Below, piece after piece: positions 23,855-36,426 of a stretch of DNA of 64,000 bases (within the stretch, counting starts at the first letter, position 1; each line of letters begins with the position of its first letter). Origin of the DNA: Iris pallida (lineage: Eukaryota > Streptophyta > Magnoliopsida > Asparagales > Iridaceae); NCBI GenBank assembly GCA_029216955.1, contig JANAVB010029819.1, positions 35,904,831 through 35,968,830 of the forward strand. The letters run 5' to 3'. The notes beneath the pieces were generated by a model, which worked only from the letters and a program-made list of their open reading frames with translations, did not search any database and had not been told where the DNA came from. The position numbers and the translations under genes are program-made.

Positions 23855-25724
23855 TGTAACGCTCCAGTCCCAAAATACGTAGGACCAAGTACGTAGACAT
23901 GCCAGCTGTATACATACAAAATATATGGACCTCGTATGTATACATAAGCTGTAAAATACAGTAATCCAAGACAAACTAAATCTCATCCACAACGAAAAGA
24001 ATAATAATATAAATATCAACTCGAATATTTATGATACAATTTTTGGGCGGAGAAAAAGTCCACTACCAACTATCTCAATGAAAGAAATGTACATGAATCG
24101 AAAAATGGCAAGACGAACCAAGCGCAATTATCTTCGAAGGAATGGAGAAGACCACGGCCTTGGCTAGGATACCTGCAGAAAATAGGAACACACACCTTGG
24201 GAAAAACCAGGTCCTCAGACGGACGTAGCAAGATACAGGAAGAACAAGCTAATATGAACTGTCAGAAAAATAATATATAAACTAGACATAAATATGCAAA
24301 GGATATTCTAACCACCTAATGTGCAATTTAGAGGACAACTTTCATGCACATGGGTGGGATTTTAGGCTATGTGTACGTAACTGGCATCCAGTCATCTGTA
24401 TTCGTCCGTAACGTCTAAAACGTCAGAGGGTATCTACAAATATATCGCCACAGTTCCATCCGGAGACTGTGGTTTACCTGTTTGGCTTCCCATACGCACT
24501 AGCGACTGTCCTTCCCCCAATATATCCTACACTGTTTAAGTCATGTCCATGGCTCGTCCAGTTTTGTAACTGCTTGAGTCTCTAAAACCCTAGTCATAGA
24601 AGTTACGATTATCTACCGTCACACGACTTTAGAGATAGCTAGTCAATAAGTCGTGCCCCTAATAAAATGCCTCAAACCGTGTAGTGTGAGTGTCACAACC
24701 AAAGGAGATATAAGGATACCTTCAACAAGAAGGTAGTCCGCTAACACTAAGTCATCATGTATAAAATAAAGCAACGACTAATAAAGTCGCTTGCACCCAA
24801 GTGTGGCTTGGACGCGCAATTTATATCAAAGAAAAACTAACAATATGAAACAAAGTAAATAATACAGAAAATAAATAATTAGACAGTTAATTAGCAAGGT
24901 ATACTTGCCTGTTTTGACGCCTGGTGAGCTGTCTGGTGTGGTGCGATAAAGGTGGCACAAGATCGACTTCGATGTTACATCTATGCAAGTGAGCCTCTGA
25001 TGGTGGCACGGACGGTTCCATTGGGTCCAGAAGGGTCGAATTAGTTAGGGTGGACATAAAGGTGTACATGATTGGCGATGGTATAGGAATTGTGGGACTA
25101 GCCACGAACCAGGGGATAGTCGAAGGAAAATAGATAATTAACGTATATACGATTTTAGAAATCTATTTTTAAAAACTTGCAAAATAGAGTTTTATTTAGT
25201 TAAAATAATTTAATTAAACACTTGAAAATCCAAAAATCCTCTTTAGAAAAAAAAAACTCCAAGTTTTGTCAAAATAATATTTTAGGCTAAAACCTATATT
25301 TTCATAAATCAAGGATATTTTAAGTGAAACAAAATTTATTTCTAGAAAATTATTTTAAGGTTAAAACGAATATTTATAAAACTATATCTTGTCAAAAACA
25401 TTTACTTTAAATAGATGGAAATTTTACAGTAATATATTATAGCCTATAATATTCGGTTACAAAAATAAAGAAAATTTCTAATGAAAATTTCTATTTTATT
25501 TAATAAAGTGATTAGAATAAATAATTGGTATTAGTAGTACATCAATAATAAAGATAATATTACTTAAAGTTTTTATCAAATTACTATTTCATACTGTATA
25601 ACATGGATATTAATAATATTAATAAAAACTCAGAAATAATCACACCTAAAATAACAACAACAACAGCAACCATAATAATAATAATAATCATCCAATCATA
25701 CCAGAAGAATAATAATAAATACTC

Positions 25725-25750
25725 TTAATAATAATAATAATAATAATAAC

Positions 25751-25795
<45 letters not shown>
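25725..25795. repeat. (TAA)n microsatellite in LTR
   Basis: Trinucleotide run. The matching run in the other LTR (30917-31010) is longer, accounting for part of the length difference. Confidence 0.9.
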
Positions 25796-25796
<1 letters not shown>

Positions 25797-25927
25797 TTAG
25801 TAAAATAACAGATAATAATAACAAAACACAAAACAATTAAAAATATAAAAAAACCCAAAGAAAATAACTTAAACAAAAAAAAAGAAAAAAAAAGAGATGA
25901 CAATAATTAAAAAATACATAGGAGAAG

Positions 25928-25945
25928 CTGTTCTCTCGAGAACAG
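25928..25945. repeat. Palindrome CTGTTCTC-TC-GAGAACAG
   Basis: Eight-base arms with a 2-base spacer, conserved in both LTRs (31132-31149), next to the GC-rich island. It could be a protein-binding site; nothing more can be said. Confidence 0.6.
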
Positions 25946-26027
25946 TACTCGATAGCTTGTTAAGAAACCAAAAGAAAAAAAAAGAAGTGAGAGAAAGGAA
26001 AAAAGGAAAGGAAAACAGAGGAGAGAG

Positions 26028-26600
26028 ATGAGGAGTGAGGGGAAGAAGCAGCTCTTCTCCTTAAGAACGGAAGGGGGAGAGAGGGGTTCAGTTAGGGTTT
26101 CGGCTCAGGCGGTTGGGCGAATCCGAGGCGGCGGAAGTGAGGCACGGTGGTGGCTCGGGATCTCGGCTGGGCGGATGGGAAGTGAGGGGGCGAGCGCGGA
26201 GATCCGTGGCGGAGGTGGAGGGCTACGGCGGAGAAAGTGGGGGCGGCGAGAGGAGGAGGTCGAAACGGAGAGGCGGTCGGTCGGGGTCGACAAGGTGGGG
26301 CGGACGGGGAGGGAAGAAGTCGGGAGCGGAAGACGGCCGAGCTCGGGGCGGTGGCGCACCGGCGCCAGCGCATCGGCCAGGATGAGCGAGCGCGCGGAGC
26401 TCGTCGGCGGAAAAAAGGGGTTCCGGCCGGGGCTGTTTGTCGCGCGGCGGCGGAAAGATGCGGTGGGGGGATTTCAGTCGTCGGGAGGGGCGGTCCAGAC
26501 TGGATCTCGCGACGGAGATCCTCGTCGTCCACGAGGGCGGCGGCGGAAGATTAGGCGGTTGCCGGAACTCCGGCCGGCGGCGTCAGGTAAGGGATGGTGA
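26028..26600. other. GC-rich island in LARD LTR
   Basis: A sharply GC-rich block in an otherwise AT-rich LTR, repeated at 31231-31800. On the plus strand it is an open Arg/Gly-rich frame of 190 codons (226 in the other LTR). It is led by a GA-rich leader and runs through CAG|GTAAGG, a good splice donor, into GT-rich sequence, so it looks like a plant first exon. On the minus strand (the sense strand of the element) it lies downstream of the TATA box and is also open (26532-26092). GC-rich DNA is often open in several frames, so I do not call a protein. Confidence 0.45.
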
Positions 26601-27226
26601 TGGTGGTGTTGTTTTTATTTATATTTTTTTTCCTCTGGTTGGGGTGGTCGAGATGAATTTGTGGCGTAGGTTTGGGTGCGGAGATGCCGAGATCGGGTTC
26701 TGGTGGTGACGAAGGGGGTTGTGTGTAGGTGGTACGGGTGGCTTGGCGGGACTACTGTCGGAGGTCAGGGGATCGGACTTGTGGGAGTGGTGATGACAGT
26801 GGGTCGATGCGAAGTCTGTGGTCGTGAGATGGAGTGATGGTGACGTCCAATGGAAAAGAAATTTGGATCTCGCTGGGTTAGGTCGGCAAGGCCGGGGTGG
26901 CCAGAATTAGGCTGGAGTGTTGGTGAGTGTAGTTGTGGTTTGCCATCGGAAACTGGCTGCGGGTTTGGTGGTTGGTTTGGACAGAAGAGGACTGGGGGTT
27001 GGGTCGTTCTTTTGGGGCTGTACCGTGTCGGGGGGTGTCCGACACGTGGGGACGGGATACTGGATTTGTGTCCGGGTTTATGGAGTCAGAAAAAAAAATT
27101 GTAATTGTAATATGAGATATAGTGGAAGAATAAGGCAACACGGACACGATGCACGATACCTTTGTGGAGGAACTTTTGTGGATGTGAATTATGGAGAATT
27201 TCATTAAAAAGTTGGAGGAGTACCTG

Positions 27227-27238
27227 CCTATTTATAGG
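27227..27238 (-). promoter_or_regulatory. TATA box in LARD 3' LTR
   Basis: CCTATAAATAGG on the minus strand, identical to 32429-32440. Confidence 0.55.
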
Positions 27239-27950
27239 ATGTGGGAATTTTCAATTAGATAAGAATTAGGAATAGATTTAAAACCAAAAATAGATAATTC
27301 CTAATTTAATTTAAAATCAAATCCAATCTAAATACAATCCAATTTAAATCAAAACCCAATTAAATCTAATTTAACTCCCTCAGTTTAAAATCAAGTCAAT
27401 AAATCAAATTTCAATTATTTAACTATTTTAAATAGATCCAAAAATTTAATCAAGATTTAAATGGCCACAATATCTTCCAAATATATTTTTCAAAATACCA
27501 ATAATAATAATTTCAAAAATAATAAATATTTTTAGATATCTTTTTGAATAATGAATATTAATATTAATAAATCTCAAAAATAATATTTTTATTTAAAATA
27601 GACCAATAAATAATTACGAAATATATGTATGAAAAATTATTCTTTACATAATTATGTCTTTCTAGTATACAAAAATATTATTTTATATTTAATAACTTTA
27701 GAAATGACGTAAGACCAAGAAGCTTAGAAATGATAGCAAAATTAATTATTATATTATTTGAAACTATAAAAATAGAGCAAAATATTTTTCTAAAATATGT
27801 ACGCTCGTACATATTCGCACTCGTCGAGCAAAGAATAAAATTTTGTACGCGACGTAAAATACGACTACGCGACGTACAATACAAAATTTTAAATCAGTAC
27901 TAAATTTAATAAAAAAAATAAAAAAATAGTAGAAATTTAGGGGTTTTACA

Positions 27951-29083
27951 TCCTACCCAACTTAAAAGAATTTCGTCCTCGAAATTAAGAATTAGTAGGG
28001 GGGTGAGAGGACACAAGGGGCTATCAATAGGGATACAACGATGACAAGGTTTTCAGAAAATCATACCGTAAGAAATCACGATCTAGATCGTAGAAAAATA
28101 ATACGATATGGTCACGGGTAATGAATGGGGGTCATGATTAAGAGAACGAAATAGATTCGCTTTATTTAAACGATTGAAGGGTCTTGATAGGGTCGAGTAG
28201 CTTAGAATGAAGATATAGCAACATCGAGTGAGAATGGTCATAGCCGATAGGAAGGCTAGAGGAAGTTCTAGTATAACGCATTCGTCCTCCTAAAATAGGT
28301 GAAGGCGAAAGCAATAGGGAGTTCAAAAGACGATATTATCGAATGCAATTCGTGGTACAAAGACGACCGAATAATTTCAAAAGAATTGTCAAGGCAGTCG
28401 TGGATGGGATTCTAAAGGCCAAGTTTAATTATGTCCCATCCACGTAGAATAATAGACAAAAGTGAACCAAAGTGCACTTGGTTGATCAGACCATTATGTA
28501 CCGGTTCTGATTAGACAATATGCTAGTGAGCGCTCAATAGCATATGTCATGAACAAACTCGATAAATAATAAGCTTGCAAAAACTAGGCTACATTAGCAT
28601 TATTAGTCAAAACGGTAAATACATAGGTACGAGAGATTAAGATTTAAAGAAGGTAGAATGATTCTAAGTCATATAGTCGTCCTATAGTCTTCTTGTCCAA
28701 GTCCTTGGTTGGCTAGACGGGTTAGGTCCTCTAGATTCTAGGATCTTAAATAAACTTGCTAATATAGGTCACTAGGTCAAAGGGGTGGCTAGTTCATAAG
28801 GCTAGTTCATAAGGTATTCTACCCAACTTAAAGAATTAAACTAATGGTGTTTCGGGACAACTAACTTGTAGGGTCAATCTCTAGCAAGCACGAAGGGAAA
28901 ATAAGAATAGGGATGGAAGGAAGCAAGCAAGATGCAATTGATGAGTCAAACGGTAGATAAAATTAAGAAAAGAGGTCAAGTATGTGGATAAGATCCTAGA
29001 CTTCTAATCCTATCCGCAGGCTTGCTTGGTATGGTAAAGTAACCAAACAATTTATCTTGACCTGCATGGGCCACCACAAAAAC
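27951..29083 (-). other. Non-coding interior of LARD element
   Basis: Holds a polypurine tract next to the 3' LTR (AAGTTGGGTAGGA, minus strand), a 230-bp block shared with the TR-GAG element (28390-28620), a second CTACCCAACTTAAAGAA near 28810 and the primer region at 29059-29083. No gag remnant is visible. Confidence 0.7.
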
Positions 29084-30916
29084 ATGTAACGTCCCAGTTC
29101 CAAAATACGTAGGACCAAGTACGTAGACATGCCAGCTGTATACATACGAAATACATGGACCTCGTATGTATACATAAGCTGCAAAATACAGTAATCCAAG
29201 ACAAACTAAATCTCATCCACAACGAAAAGAATAATAATATAAATATCAACTCGAATATTTATGATACAATCGTTGGGCGGAGACAAAGTCCACTACCAAC
29301 TATCTCAATGAATACATGAATCAAAAAATGGCAAGATGAACCAAGCGTAATTGTCTTCGAAGAAATGGAGAAGACCACGGCCTTGGCTAGGATACCTGCA
29401 GAAAATATGAACACACACCTAGGGAAAAACCAGGTCCTCAAACGGACGTAGCAAGATATAGGAAGAACAAGTTAATATGAACTTTCAGAAAAATAATATA
29501 TAAACTAGACATAAATATGCAAAGGATATTCTAACCACCTAATGTGCAATTTAGAGGACAACTTTCATGCACATGGATAGGATTTTAGGCTATGTGTACG
29601 TAACTGGCATCCAGTCATCTGTATCCGTCCGTAACATCTAAAATGTCAGAGGGTATCTGCAAATATATCGCCACAGTTCCATCCGGAGACTGTGGTTTAC
29701 TTGTTTGGCTTCCCATACGCACTAGCGACTGTCCTCCCCCCAATATATCCCACACTGTTCAAGTCATGTCCATGGCTCGTCCAGTTTTGTAACTGCTTGA
29801 GTCTCTAAAACCCTAGTTATAGCAGTTATGATCATCTACCGTCACACGACTTTAGAGATAGCTAGTCAATAAGTCATGCCCCTAATAAAATGCCTCAAAC
29901 CGTGTAGTGTGAGTGTCACAGCCAAAGGAGATATAAGGATACCTCCAACAAGAAGGTAGTCCGCTAACACTAAGTCATCATGCATAAAATAAAGCAACGA
30001 CTAATAAAGTCGCTTGCACCCAAGTGTGGCTTGGACGCGCAATTTAAATAATGCAGAAAATAAATAATTAGACAGTTAATTAGCAAGGTATACTTGCCTG
30101 TTGTGACGCCTGGTGAGCTGCCTGGTGTGGTGCGATAAAGGTGGCACAAGATCGACTTCGATGTTACATCTATGCAAGGGAGCCTCTGATGGTGGCACGG
30201 ACGATTCCATTGGGTCCAGAAGGGTCGAATTAGTTAGGGTGGACATAAAGGTGTACAGGATTGGCGATGGTATAGGAATTGTGGAACTAGCCACGAACCA
30301 GAGGATAGTCGAAGGAAAATAGATAATTAACGTATATACGATTTTAGAAATCTATTTTTAAAAACTTGCAAAATAGAGTTTTATTTAGTTAAAATAATTT
30401 AATTAAACACTTGAAAATCCAAATATCCTCTTTAGAAAAAAAAAACTCCAAGTTTTGTCAAAATAATATTTTAGGCTAAAACCAATATTTTCATAAATCA
30501 AGGATATTTTAAGTGAAACAAAATTTATTTCTAGAAAATTATTTTAAGGTTAAAACGAATATTTTATAAAACTATATCTTGTCAAAAAAATTTATTTTAA
30601 ATAGATAGAAATTTTACAGTAATATATTATAGCCTATAATATTCGGTTACAAAAATAAAGAAAATTTCTAATGAAAATTTCTATTTTATTTAATAAAGTA
30701 ATTAGAATAAATAATTGGTATTAGTAGTACATCAATAATAAAGATAATATTACTTAAAGTTTTTATCAAATTACTATTTCATACTGTATAACAAGGATAT
30801 TAATAATATTAATAAAAACTCAGAAATAATCACACCTAAAATAACAACAACAACAGCAACCATAATAATAATAATAATCATCCTATCATACCAAAAGAAT
30901 AATAATAAATACTTTT

Positions 30917-30940
30917 AATAATAATGATAATATTAATAAC

Positions 30941-31010
<70 letters not shown>
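30917..31010. repeat. (TAA)n microsatellite in LTR
   Basis: Trinucleotide run, expanded relative to 25725-25795. Confidence 0.9.
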
Positions 31011-31425
31011 TTAGTAAAATAACAGATAATAATAACAAAACACAAAACAATTAAAAATATAAAAAAAACCCAAAGAAAATAACTTAAATAAAAAAAAAGA
31101 TGACAATAAATAAAAAAATATATAGGAGAAGCTGTTCTCTCGAGAACAGTACTCGATAGCTTGTTAAGAAACCAAAAGAAAAAAAAAGAAGTGAGAGAAA
31201 GGAAAAAGGAAAGGGAAACAGAGGAGAGAGATGAAGAGTGAGGGAAAGAAGCAGCTCTTCTCCTTAAGAACGGAAGGGGGAGAGAGGGGTTCAGTTAGGG
31301 TTTCGGCTCAGGCGGTTGGACGAATCCGAGGCGGCGGAAGTGAGACACGGCGGTGGCTCGGGATCTCGGCTGGGCGGATGGAAAGTGAGGGGGCGAGCGC
31401 GGAGATCCGTGGCGGAGGTGGAGGG

Positions 31426-32406
31426 CTACGGCGGAGAAAGTGGGGGCAGCGAGAGGAGGAGGTCAGAACGGAGAGGCGGTCGGTCGGGGTCGACAAGGTG
31501 GGGCGGACGCGGAGGGAAGAAGTCGGGAGCGGGAGACGTCCGAGCTCGGGGCGGTGGCGTGCCGGCGCCGGCGCAGCGGCCAGGATGAGCGAGCGCGCGG
31601 AGCTCGCCGGCAGAAAAAGGAGTTCCGGCCAGGGCTGTTCGCCGCGCGACGGCGGAAAGACGCGGTGGGGGGATTTCAGTCGTCGGGAGGGGCAGTCCCG
31701 ACTGGATCTCGCGGCGGAGATCCTCGTTGTCCACGAGGGCAGCGGCGGAAGATTAGGCGGTTGCCGGAACTCCGGCCGGCTGCGTCAGGTAAGGGATGGT
31801 GATGGTGGTGTTGTTTTTATTTATATTTTTTTTCTTCTGGTTGGGGTGGTCAAGATGAATTTGTGGCGTGGGTTTGGGTGCGGAGATGCCGAGATCAGGT
31901 TCTGGTGGTGACGAAGGAGGTTGTGTGTAGGTGGTACGGGTGGCTTGGCGGGACAACTGCCAGAGGTCAGGGGATCGGACTTGTAGGAGTGGTGATGACA
32001 GTGGGTCGATGCGGAGTCTGTGGTCGTGAGATGGAGTGATGGTGACGTCCAATGGGAAATAAATTTGGATCTCGCTGGGTTCGGTCGGCAAGGCCAGGGT
32101 GGCCGGAATTAGGCTGGAGTGTTGGTGAGTGTAGTTGTGGTTTGCCATCGGAAACTGGCTGCGGGTTTGGTGGTTGGTTTGGACAGAAGAGGACTGGGGG
32201 TTGGGTCGTTCTTTTGGGGCTGTACCGTGTCGGAGGGTGTCCGACACGTGGGGACGGGATACTGGATTTGTGTCCGGGTTTATGGAGTTGGAAAAAAAAA
32301 TTGTAATTATAATATGAGATATAGTGGAAGAATAAGGCAACACGGACACGATGCACGATACCTTTGTGGAGGAACTTTTGTGGATGTGAATCATGGAGAA
32401 TTTCAT
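31426..32406 (-). other. Leader open frame in LARD 5' LTR
   Basis: Beginning just downstream of the TATA box, the minus strand is open for 217 codons (32406-31753, Ser/Thr/Pro-rich, starting MKFSMIHIHKSS). After one stop it stays open in the same frame to 31426 through the GC-rich island. In the 3' LTR the same frame is broken early (27204-26878) but reopens at the same spacing (26532). No domain is recognised. It may be only a low-stop leader; persistence in two copies of one element proves little because LTRs start identical. Confidence 0.25.
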
Positions 32407-32428
32407 TAAAAAGTTAGAGGAGTACCTG

Positions 32429-32440
32429 CCTATTTATAGG
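32429..32440 (-). promoter_or_regulatory. TATA box of LARD 5' LTR
   Basis: CCTATAAATAGG on the minus strand, a textbook plant TATA context. Transcription would start near 32400 and run left through the island. Confidence 0.65.
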
Positions 32441-33152
32441 ATGTGGGAATTTCCAATTAGATAAGAATTAGGAATAGATTTAAAACCAAAAATAGATAAT
32501 TCCTAATTTAATTTAAAATCAAATCCAATCTAAATACAATCCAATTTAAATCAAAACCCAATTAAATCTAATTTAACTCCCTTAGTTTAAAATCAAGTCA
32601 ATAAATTAAATTTCAATTATTTAACTATTTTAAATAGATCCAAAAATCAAATCAAGATTTAAATGGCCACAATATCTTCCAAATATATTATTCAAAATAC
32701 CAATAATAATAATTTCAAAAATAATAAATATTTTTAGATATCTTTTTGAATAATGAATATTAATATTAATAAATCTCAAAAATTATATTTTTATTTAAAA
32801 TAGACCAATAAATAATTACGAAATATATGTATGAAAAATTATTCTTTACATAATTATGCCTTTCTAGTATACAAAAATATTATTTTATATTTAATAACTT
32901 TTAGAAATGACGTAAGAACAAGAAGCTTAGAAATGATAGCAAAATAAATTATTATATTATTTGAAACTATAAAAATAGAACAAAATATTTTTCTAAAATA
33001 TGTACGCTCGCACATATTCGCACTCGTCGAGCAAAGAATAAAATTTTGTACGCGACGTAAAATACGACTACGCGACGTACAATACAAAATTTTAAATCAG
33101 TACTAAATTTAATAAAAAATAAAAAAAGATAGTAGAAATTTAGGGTTTTTAC

Positions 33153-33157
33153 ATTAT
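33153..33157. repeat. Target-site duplication TTATA, right copy
   Basis: Matches 23850-23854. Confidence 0.85.
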
Positions 33158-33416
33158 ATTATGGTGTTTAATTTTGAAGACAATATTTTCTGAGGTAGGT
33201 AAATTATAAGCCCTCTAAATTATAGGGATTTATTTTTGATATTTAATAGGATCAATTATAATTAAATAAAATTTTCACTTTCAATTATGACCATTATGTA
33301 CCCTTTAGCGTAGCTTGGATTTTAGGAGCACAACAAGTCGATTTCGCCAAACAAATTTCATATACATGATCAAGACCTGTCCACTTTCATTTCAGCCAAT
33401 CATGTCCCACTCAAAC
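33158..33416. other. AT-rich spacer, no gene
   Basis: Nothing recognisable. It was continuous with 23849 before the LARD inserted. Confidence 0.3.
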
Positions 33417-33465
33417 TGTCATGCCCCATTGCCAAACTACATAGGAACCTAAGACATGAACATGT
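33417..33465 (-). mobile_element. Edge of a third LTR of the TR-GAG/LARD superfamily
   Basis: TGTCATGCCCCATTGCCAAA followed by CTACATAGGAACC lines up with the LTR edge TGTAACGTCCCAGTCCCAAA / ATACTTAGGACC of the other two elements. It continues at 60443 (CAGCTG) after the copia insertion; there GGTCCTCGAAGGGACGCAAC near 60918 again matches the TR-GAG LTR. Strand is inferred from the relatives. Confidence 0.6.
33461..33465. repeat. Target-site duplication CATGT of SIRE copia, left copy
   Basis: Matches CATGT at 60438-60442. Confidence 0.85.
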
Positions 33466-34568
33466 TGTTGGCCCATTACTAAATGGTCACACCCGATTTT
33501 GATAAATCAACAATGACTTAAGTCAATACACAAAATATAAAAACTACTGCTAACATTTCAGGTCAAGTAAAATCAATATCCAAAGTGTATTACAAGATTT
33601 GCAAGCATGTCAATCATCATTTCTAAGCGTTCATGTATTAGAATCGGTCTAAGTCATTTTATAATTTATTATGTATTTTTATCTTTATTGAGTCTAGGAT
33701 ACAAATTGTAAAATCGACTGGGTATTGCTGGTTTAGGTTATCCACAGTCCACCTATCTAAAAAGCCTGCATATCCACCAAATTTCCTTATACCAAAAATA
33801 TTACATATCCTATGCAAGCATAATTGGACCAAACATTCTTCTAAGTACTGGATGAACTTAGACAGAACTATGGCCGAGTTTGGATCGAGTTCGGACTGAG
33901 TTCAGTCAGTTCAAATTCAAATGTTTGTTGCATCCAAATCTGCATGCAATATTCGTTTGCAAAATCGTTGCATCCGAACTTTGTCCGAACTCTGTCCGAG
34001 TTTGGTCCTCAAAAATACCTATAAATAGAAGAGAATTTCTCATTTCAAATCACTCATTAATTCATCTTCTTCTCTCTATTTATATCCAATAGTGTTTTCA
34101 TTGATCTAAAGCTTTTACACTCCACTTATACATCTCTTAGCCAAAGACAGTAACATCTATTTGATTTAGAGTCTTTGGTTGTTAGAGTTGTAAAGAGGTC
34201 GTTCAAGTTCAGAAAACATCTCTATTTTTGGAGCCAGTCGTGCGCTCGTCGCCAAGCATGGTGTTGTGAAGTCGGTCGTGCATTTGTCACCAAGTACGGT
34301 GTTGTAAAGAGACTGCAAGCTCTCAATTAGCTTGTGAATAGTAGATTAACAGCAGGCACGAGTACCTGCGACTAGATTAGTCCTCCAAGAGGGAAACCAG
34401 TATATATTACGGTGTCCACTAAGTTTGATTCTCTGATCTCTATAATTATTTACTGCCTCTTTATTCACTGCCATAGTTATCTGATTTTAATTTTTAATTG
34501 GTGATTATTTTTCGCTGCACTCGCACTCACTCTATCCACCTCCCTCTAGAGTGCTCAACAGTCCTACA
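33466..34568 (+). repeat. 5' LTR of SIRE copia
   Basis: TGTTGGCCC to GTCCTACA, 1103 bp. Pairs with 59359-60437. Its U3 carries repeated CCGAACT/AGTTCGG motifs before the TATA box. Confidence 0.9.
34020..34028 (+). promoter_or_regulatory. TATA box of SIRE 5' LTR
   Basis: TATAAATAG just downstream of CCGAACTCTGTCCGAGTTTGG-like motifs. The 3' LTR has TATAAAGAG at 59891. Confidence 0.7.
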
Positions 34569-34570
34569 AT

Positions 34571-34583
34571 TGCTATCAGAGCC
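34571..34583 (+). other. Primer-binding site, initiator tRNA-Met
   Basis: TGCTATCAGAGCC, one mismatch from the standard TGGTATCAGAGCC, two bases after the LTR. Confidence 0.85.
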
Positions 34584-34619
34584 GGTTATATTCTAATATA
34601 ACAACCTCAGAGAGTATAT

Positions 34620-36374
34620 ATGGCAATCGTAAAATTAATATTCAACGGTGAAGGGCAATCCACAAATAGACTTCCACTATTTGATGGAACAAACTATACT
34701 TACTGGAAAACACGAATGACATTCTTTTTAAAGTCTCTTGACTTTGATCTTTGGTCTATAATTATTGACGGTTATAAGAAACCGACACCTACAGTAGTTG
34801 ATGGCATACTTACAGACAAGCCTCATGATAAATATATAGAGGCAGAAAAACCAAAGGCTAGTCTAGATGCACGTACCATCAATGCACTATTTTGTGCAAT
34901 TGACAAGATGGAGTTCAATCGAGTTTCAACCTGTAAGACATCTCATGATATTTGGAAACTTTTTGAGGTAACTCATGAAGGTACTTCCCAAGTGAAGGAA
35001 TCCAAAATCAGTAAACTAACACAGGAATATAAATTTTTCAAGATGAAACCCGACGAGTCAATTACACAAATGTTCACTCATTTTCTTGATATTACTAATC
35101 CTTTGTAATCTCTTGGTAAGGATTACAGTAATTATGAGAAGATCATAAAAGTGCTACGGGCTCTAACCAAGAACTGGAACCCAAAAGAAACATCAATTGT
35201 TGAAGGAAACGATCTCACTACCATGACTCTAGAAATACTTATGGGCAAGCTAATGACCCATGAGCTGGATCTGGAATAGTTTAAAGAAGCTACTCCGAAA
35301 GAGAGATCAATCGCCTTCAAAGCTCAAGCCAGAAGATCAATATACAAAGATTCTGATGAAGAATCATCCAGTGGTGATGAACAAGCCCTGCTAGTAAAGA
35401 ATTTCAGAAAATTCTTAAAGTTTGAGAAATCAAACAGAAACAAGAAAGATGTCCATGAAAGCAATGTAGAAGAAATAATCTGCTTTGAATACAAGAAGTT
35501 AGGGCATATGAAGAAGGACTGCCCAACTCTAAAGAAAAGCAGTCCATATGATAGATCAAGATCAAGCCAAAGAACAACAACTGGTCAAAAGTATACAAAT
35601 ATAAGTATCTGGCATGAAAGTGATGCTAGTGAATCAGAGGAAGAAGATAGACCCTGCAGCACTGCAAATGTCTGTCTTATGGCTTTTGATAAGGTATCCT
35701 CAAATTCTTTATTTGATGATTTTACTTTCGATGAGTTAGAAAATGCCTTCAGCGAACTACTTGAAGAACACAGAAATGTGCTTGACAAGTATAAGCAATC
35801 TCGAAAAGAGGTTAAGGCTTGCACAACCGAAGTAGCTAGACTGTCAAGACTCATTAAAGACATTAAAGAGACATCTACTACTGGTAACACGGAAGAGATA
35901 GCTAAGCTTAAAGTAGACTATCATGAGGCTATCCTCAAAATTTATAAGAAAAAAAGAGACTATGTCAAGATACAAGAGTTATATGACATAGAGAAGAAGA
36001 ACCACTTAGTCACAGAGAAAAGACTCATTGATATGACCGCTAAATATGATGAGTTTTATGCGATTTCTAAAAAATTAGAAATCAAGTTAGGCAAACAGGT
36101 TATACCTGTGACACAGCCTAAATTTAGTCCTAATGCTAAGAATACACCTAAGAGGACTAAAACACAAAAAGCACGCAAGAAACACCAATATCTCCATGCT
36201 TTCATATATAGGTTTTCAAAGAAACCATATATGCATGTCAACACAAAATCAACTAACACGTTTTCAAAACTTACTTACACATACTGTGGTGCTCATGGGC
36301 ACATGTCACAGTATTGTCTAGCAAGAAAGCTCGTTGACAATCATACACTGATTTGGAGACCTAAGACTAATTAA
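34620..36374 (+). pseudogene. gag: SIRE gag, two internal stops
   Basis: A single frame of 585 codons with in-frame stops at 35106-35108 and 35277-35279. The N-terminal gag domain has FDGTNYTYWKTRM and HDIWKLFEVTHEGTSQVKES. A first zinc knuckle CFEYKKLGHMKKDC (second Cys changed to Tyr) lies near residue 290, a Lys/Glu-rich probable coiled coil at about 360-480, and a second degenerate knuckle (YCGAHGHMSQYC) near the C-terminus. Gag would form the virus-like particle around element RNA in the cytoplasm. The long gag with a coiled coil and two knuckles is usual for SIRE. Its stop at 36372 precedes pol, which is in another frame here. Confidence 0.85.
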
Positions 36375-36426
36375 TATGGACCCTTCAGTAAATGGGTACC
36401 AAAGGATTCATCTGCATATTTTATAG

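Larger units (their letters stand above)
23855..27950 (-). repeat. 3' LTR of LARD element
   Basis: Pairs with 29084-33152. Contains an AT-rich part, a (TAA)n run, a GC-rich island (26028-26600) and a TATA box (27227-27238). It has about 35 bp near 24829-24863 that are missing from the other LTR. Confidence 0.85.
23855..33152 (-). mobile_element. LARD-type non-autonomous gypsy element
   Basis: Two direct LTRs (23855-27950, 4096 bp; 29084-33152, 4069 bp) with TG/CA ends enclose only 1133 bp. The pair is bounded by TTATA. The LTR outer ends resemble those of the TR-GAG element (TGTAACG, CCAAAATACGTAGGACCAAGTACG), as do the primer region and polypurine tract; the LTR bodies differ. Orientation is minus by these landmarks. 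No gag or pol is present, which is the definition of a large retrotransposon derivative. Close agreement of the LTRs argues for fairly recent insertion. Confidence 0.85.
29084..33152 (-). repeat. 5' LTR of LARD element
   Basis: Begins TGTAACGTCCC and ends GGTTTTTACA on the plus strand. Same architecture as the left copy, with a longer (TAA)n run. Confidence 0.85.

Noticed and set aside
26028..26600. Plus-strand Arg/Gly-rich frame of 190 codons as a real protein
   Set aside because: GC-rich DNA open in several frames at once; no recognised domain. Kept as an island, not as a CDS.
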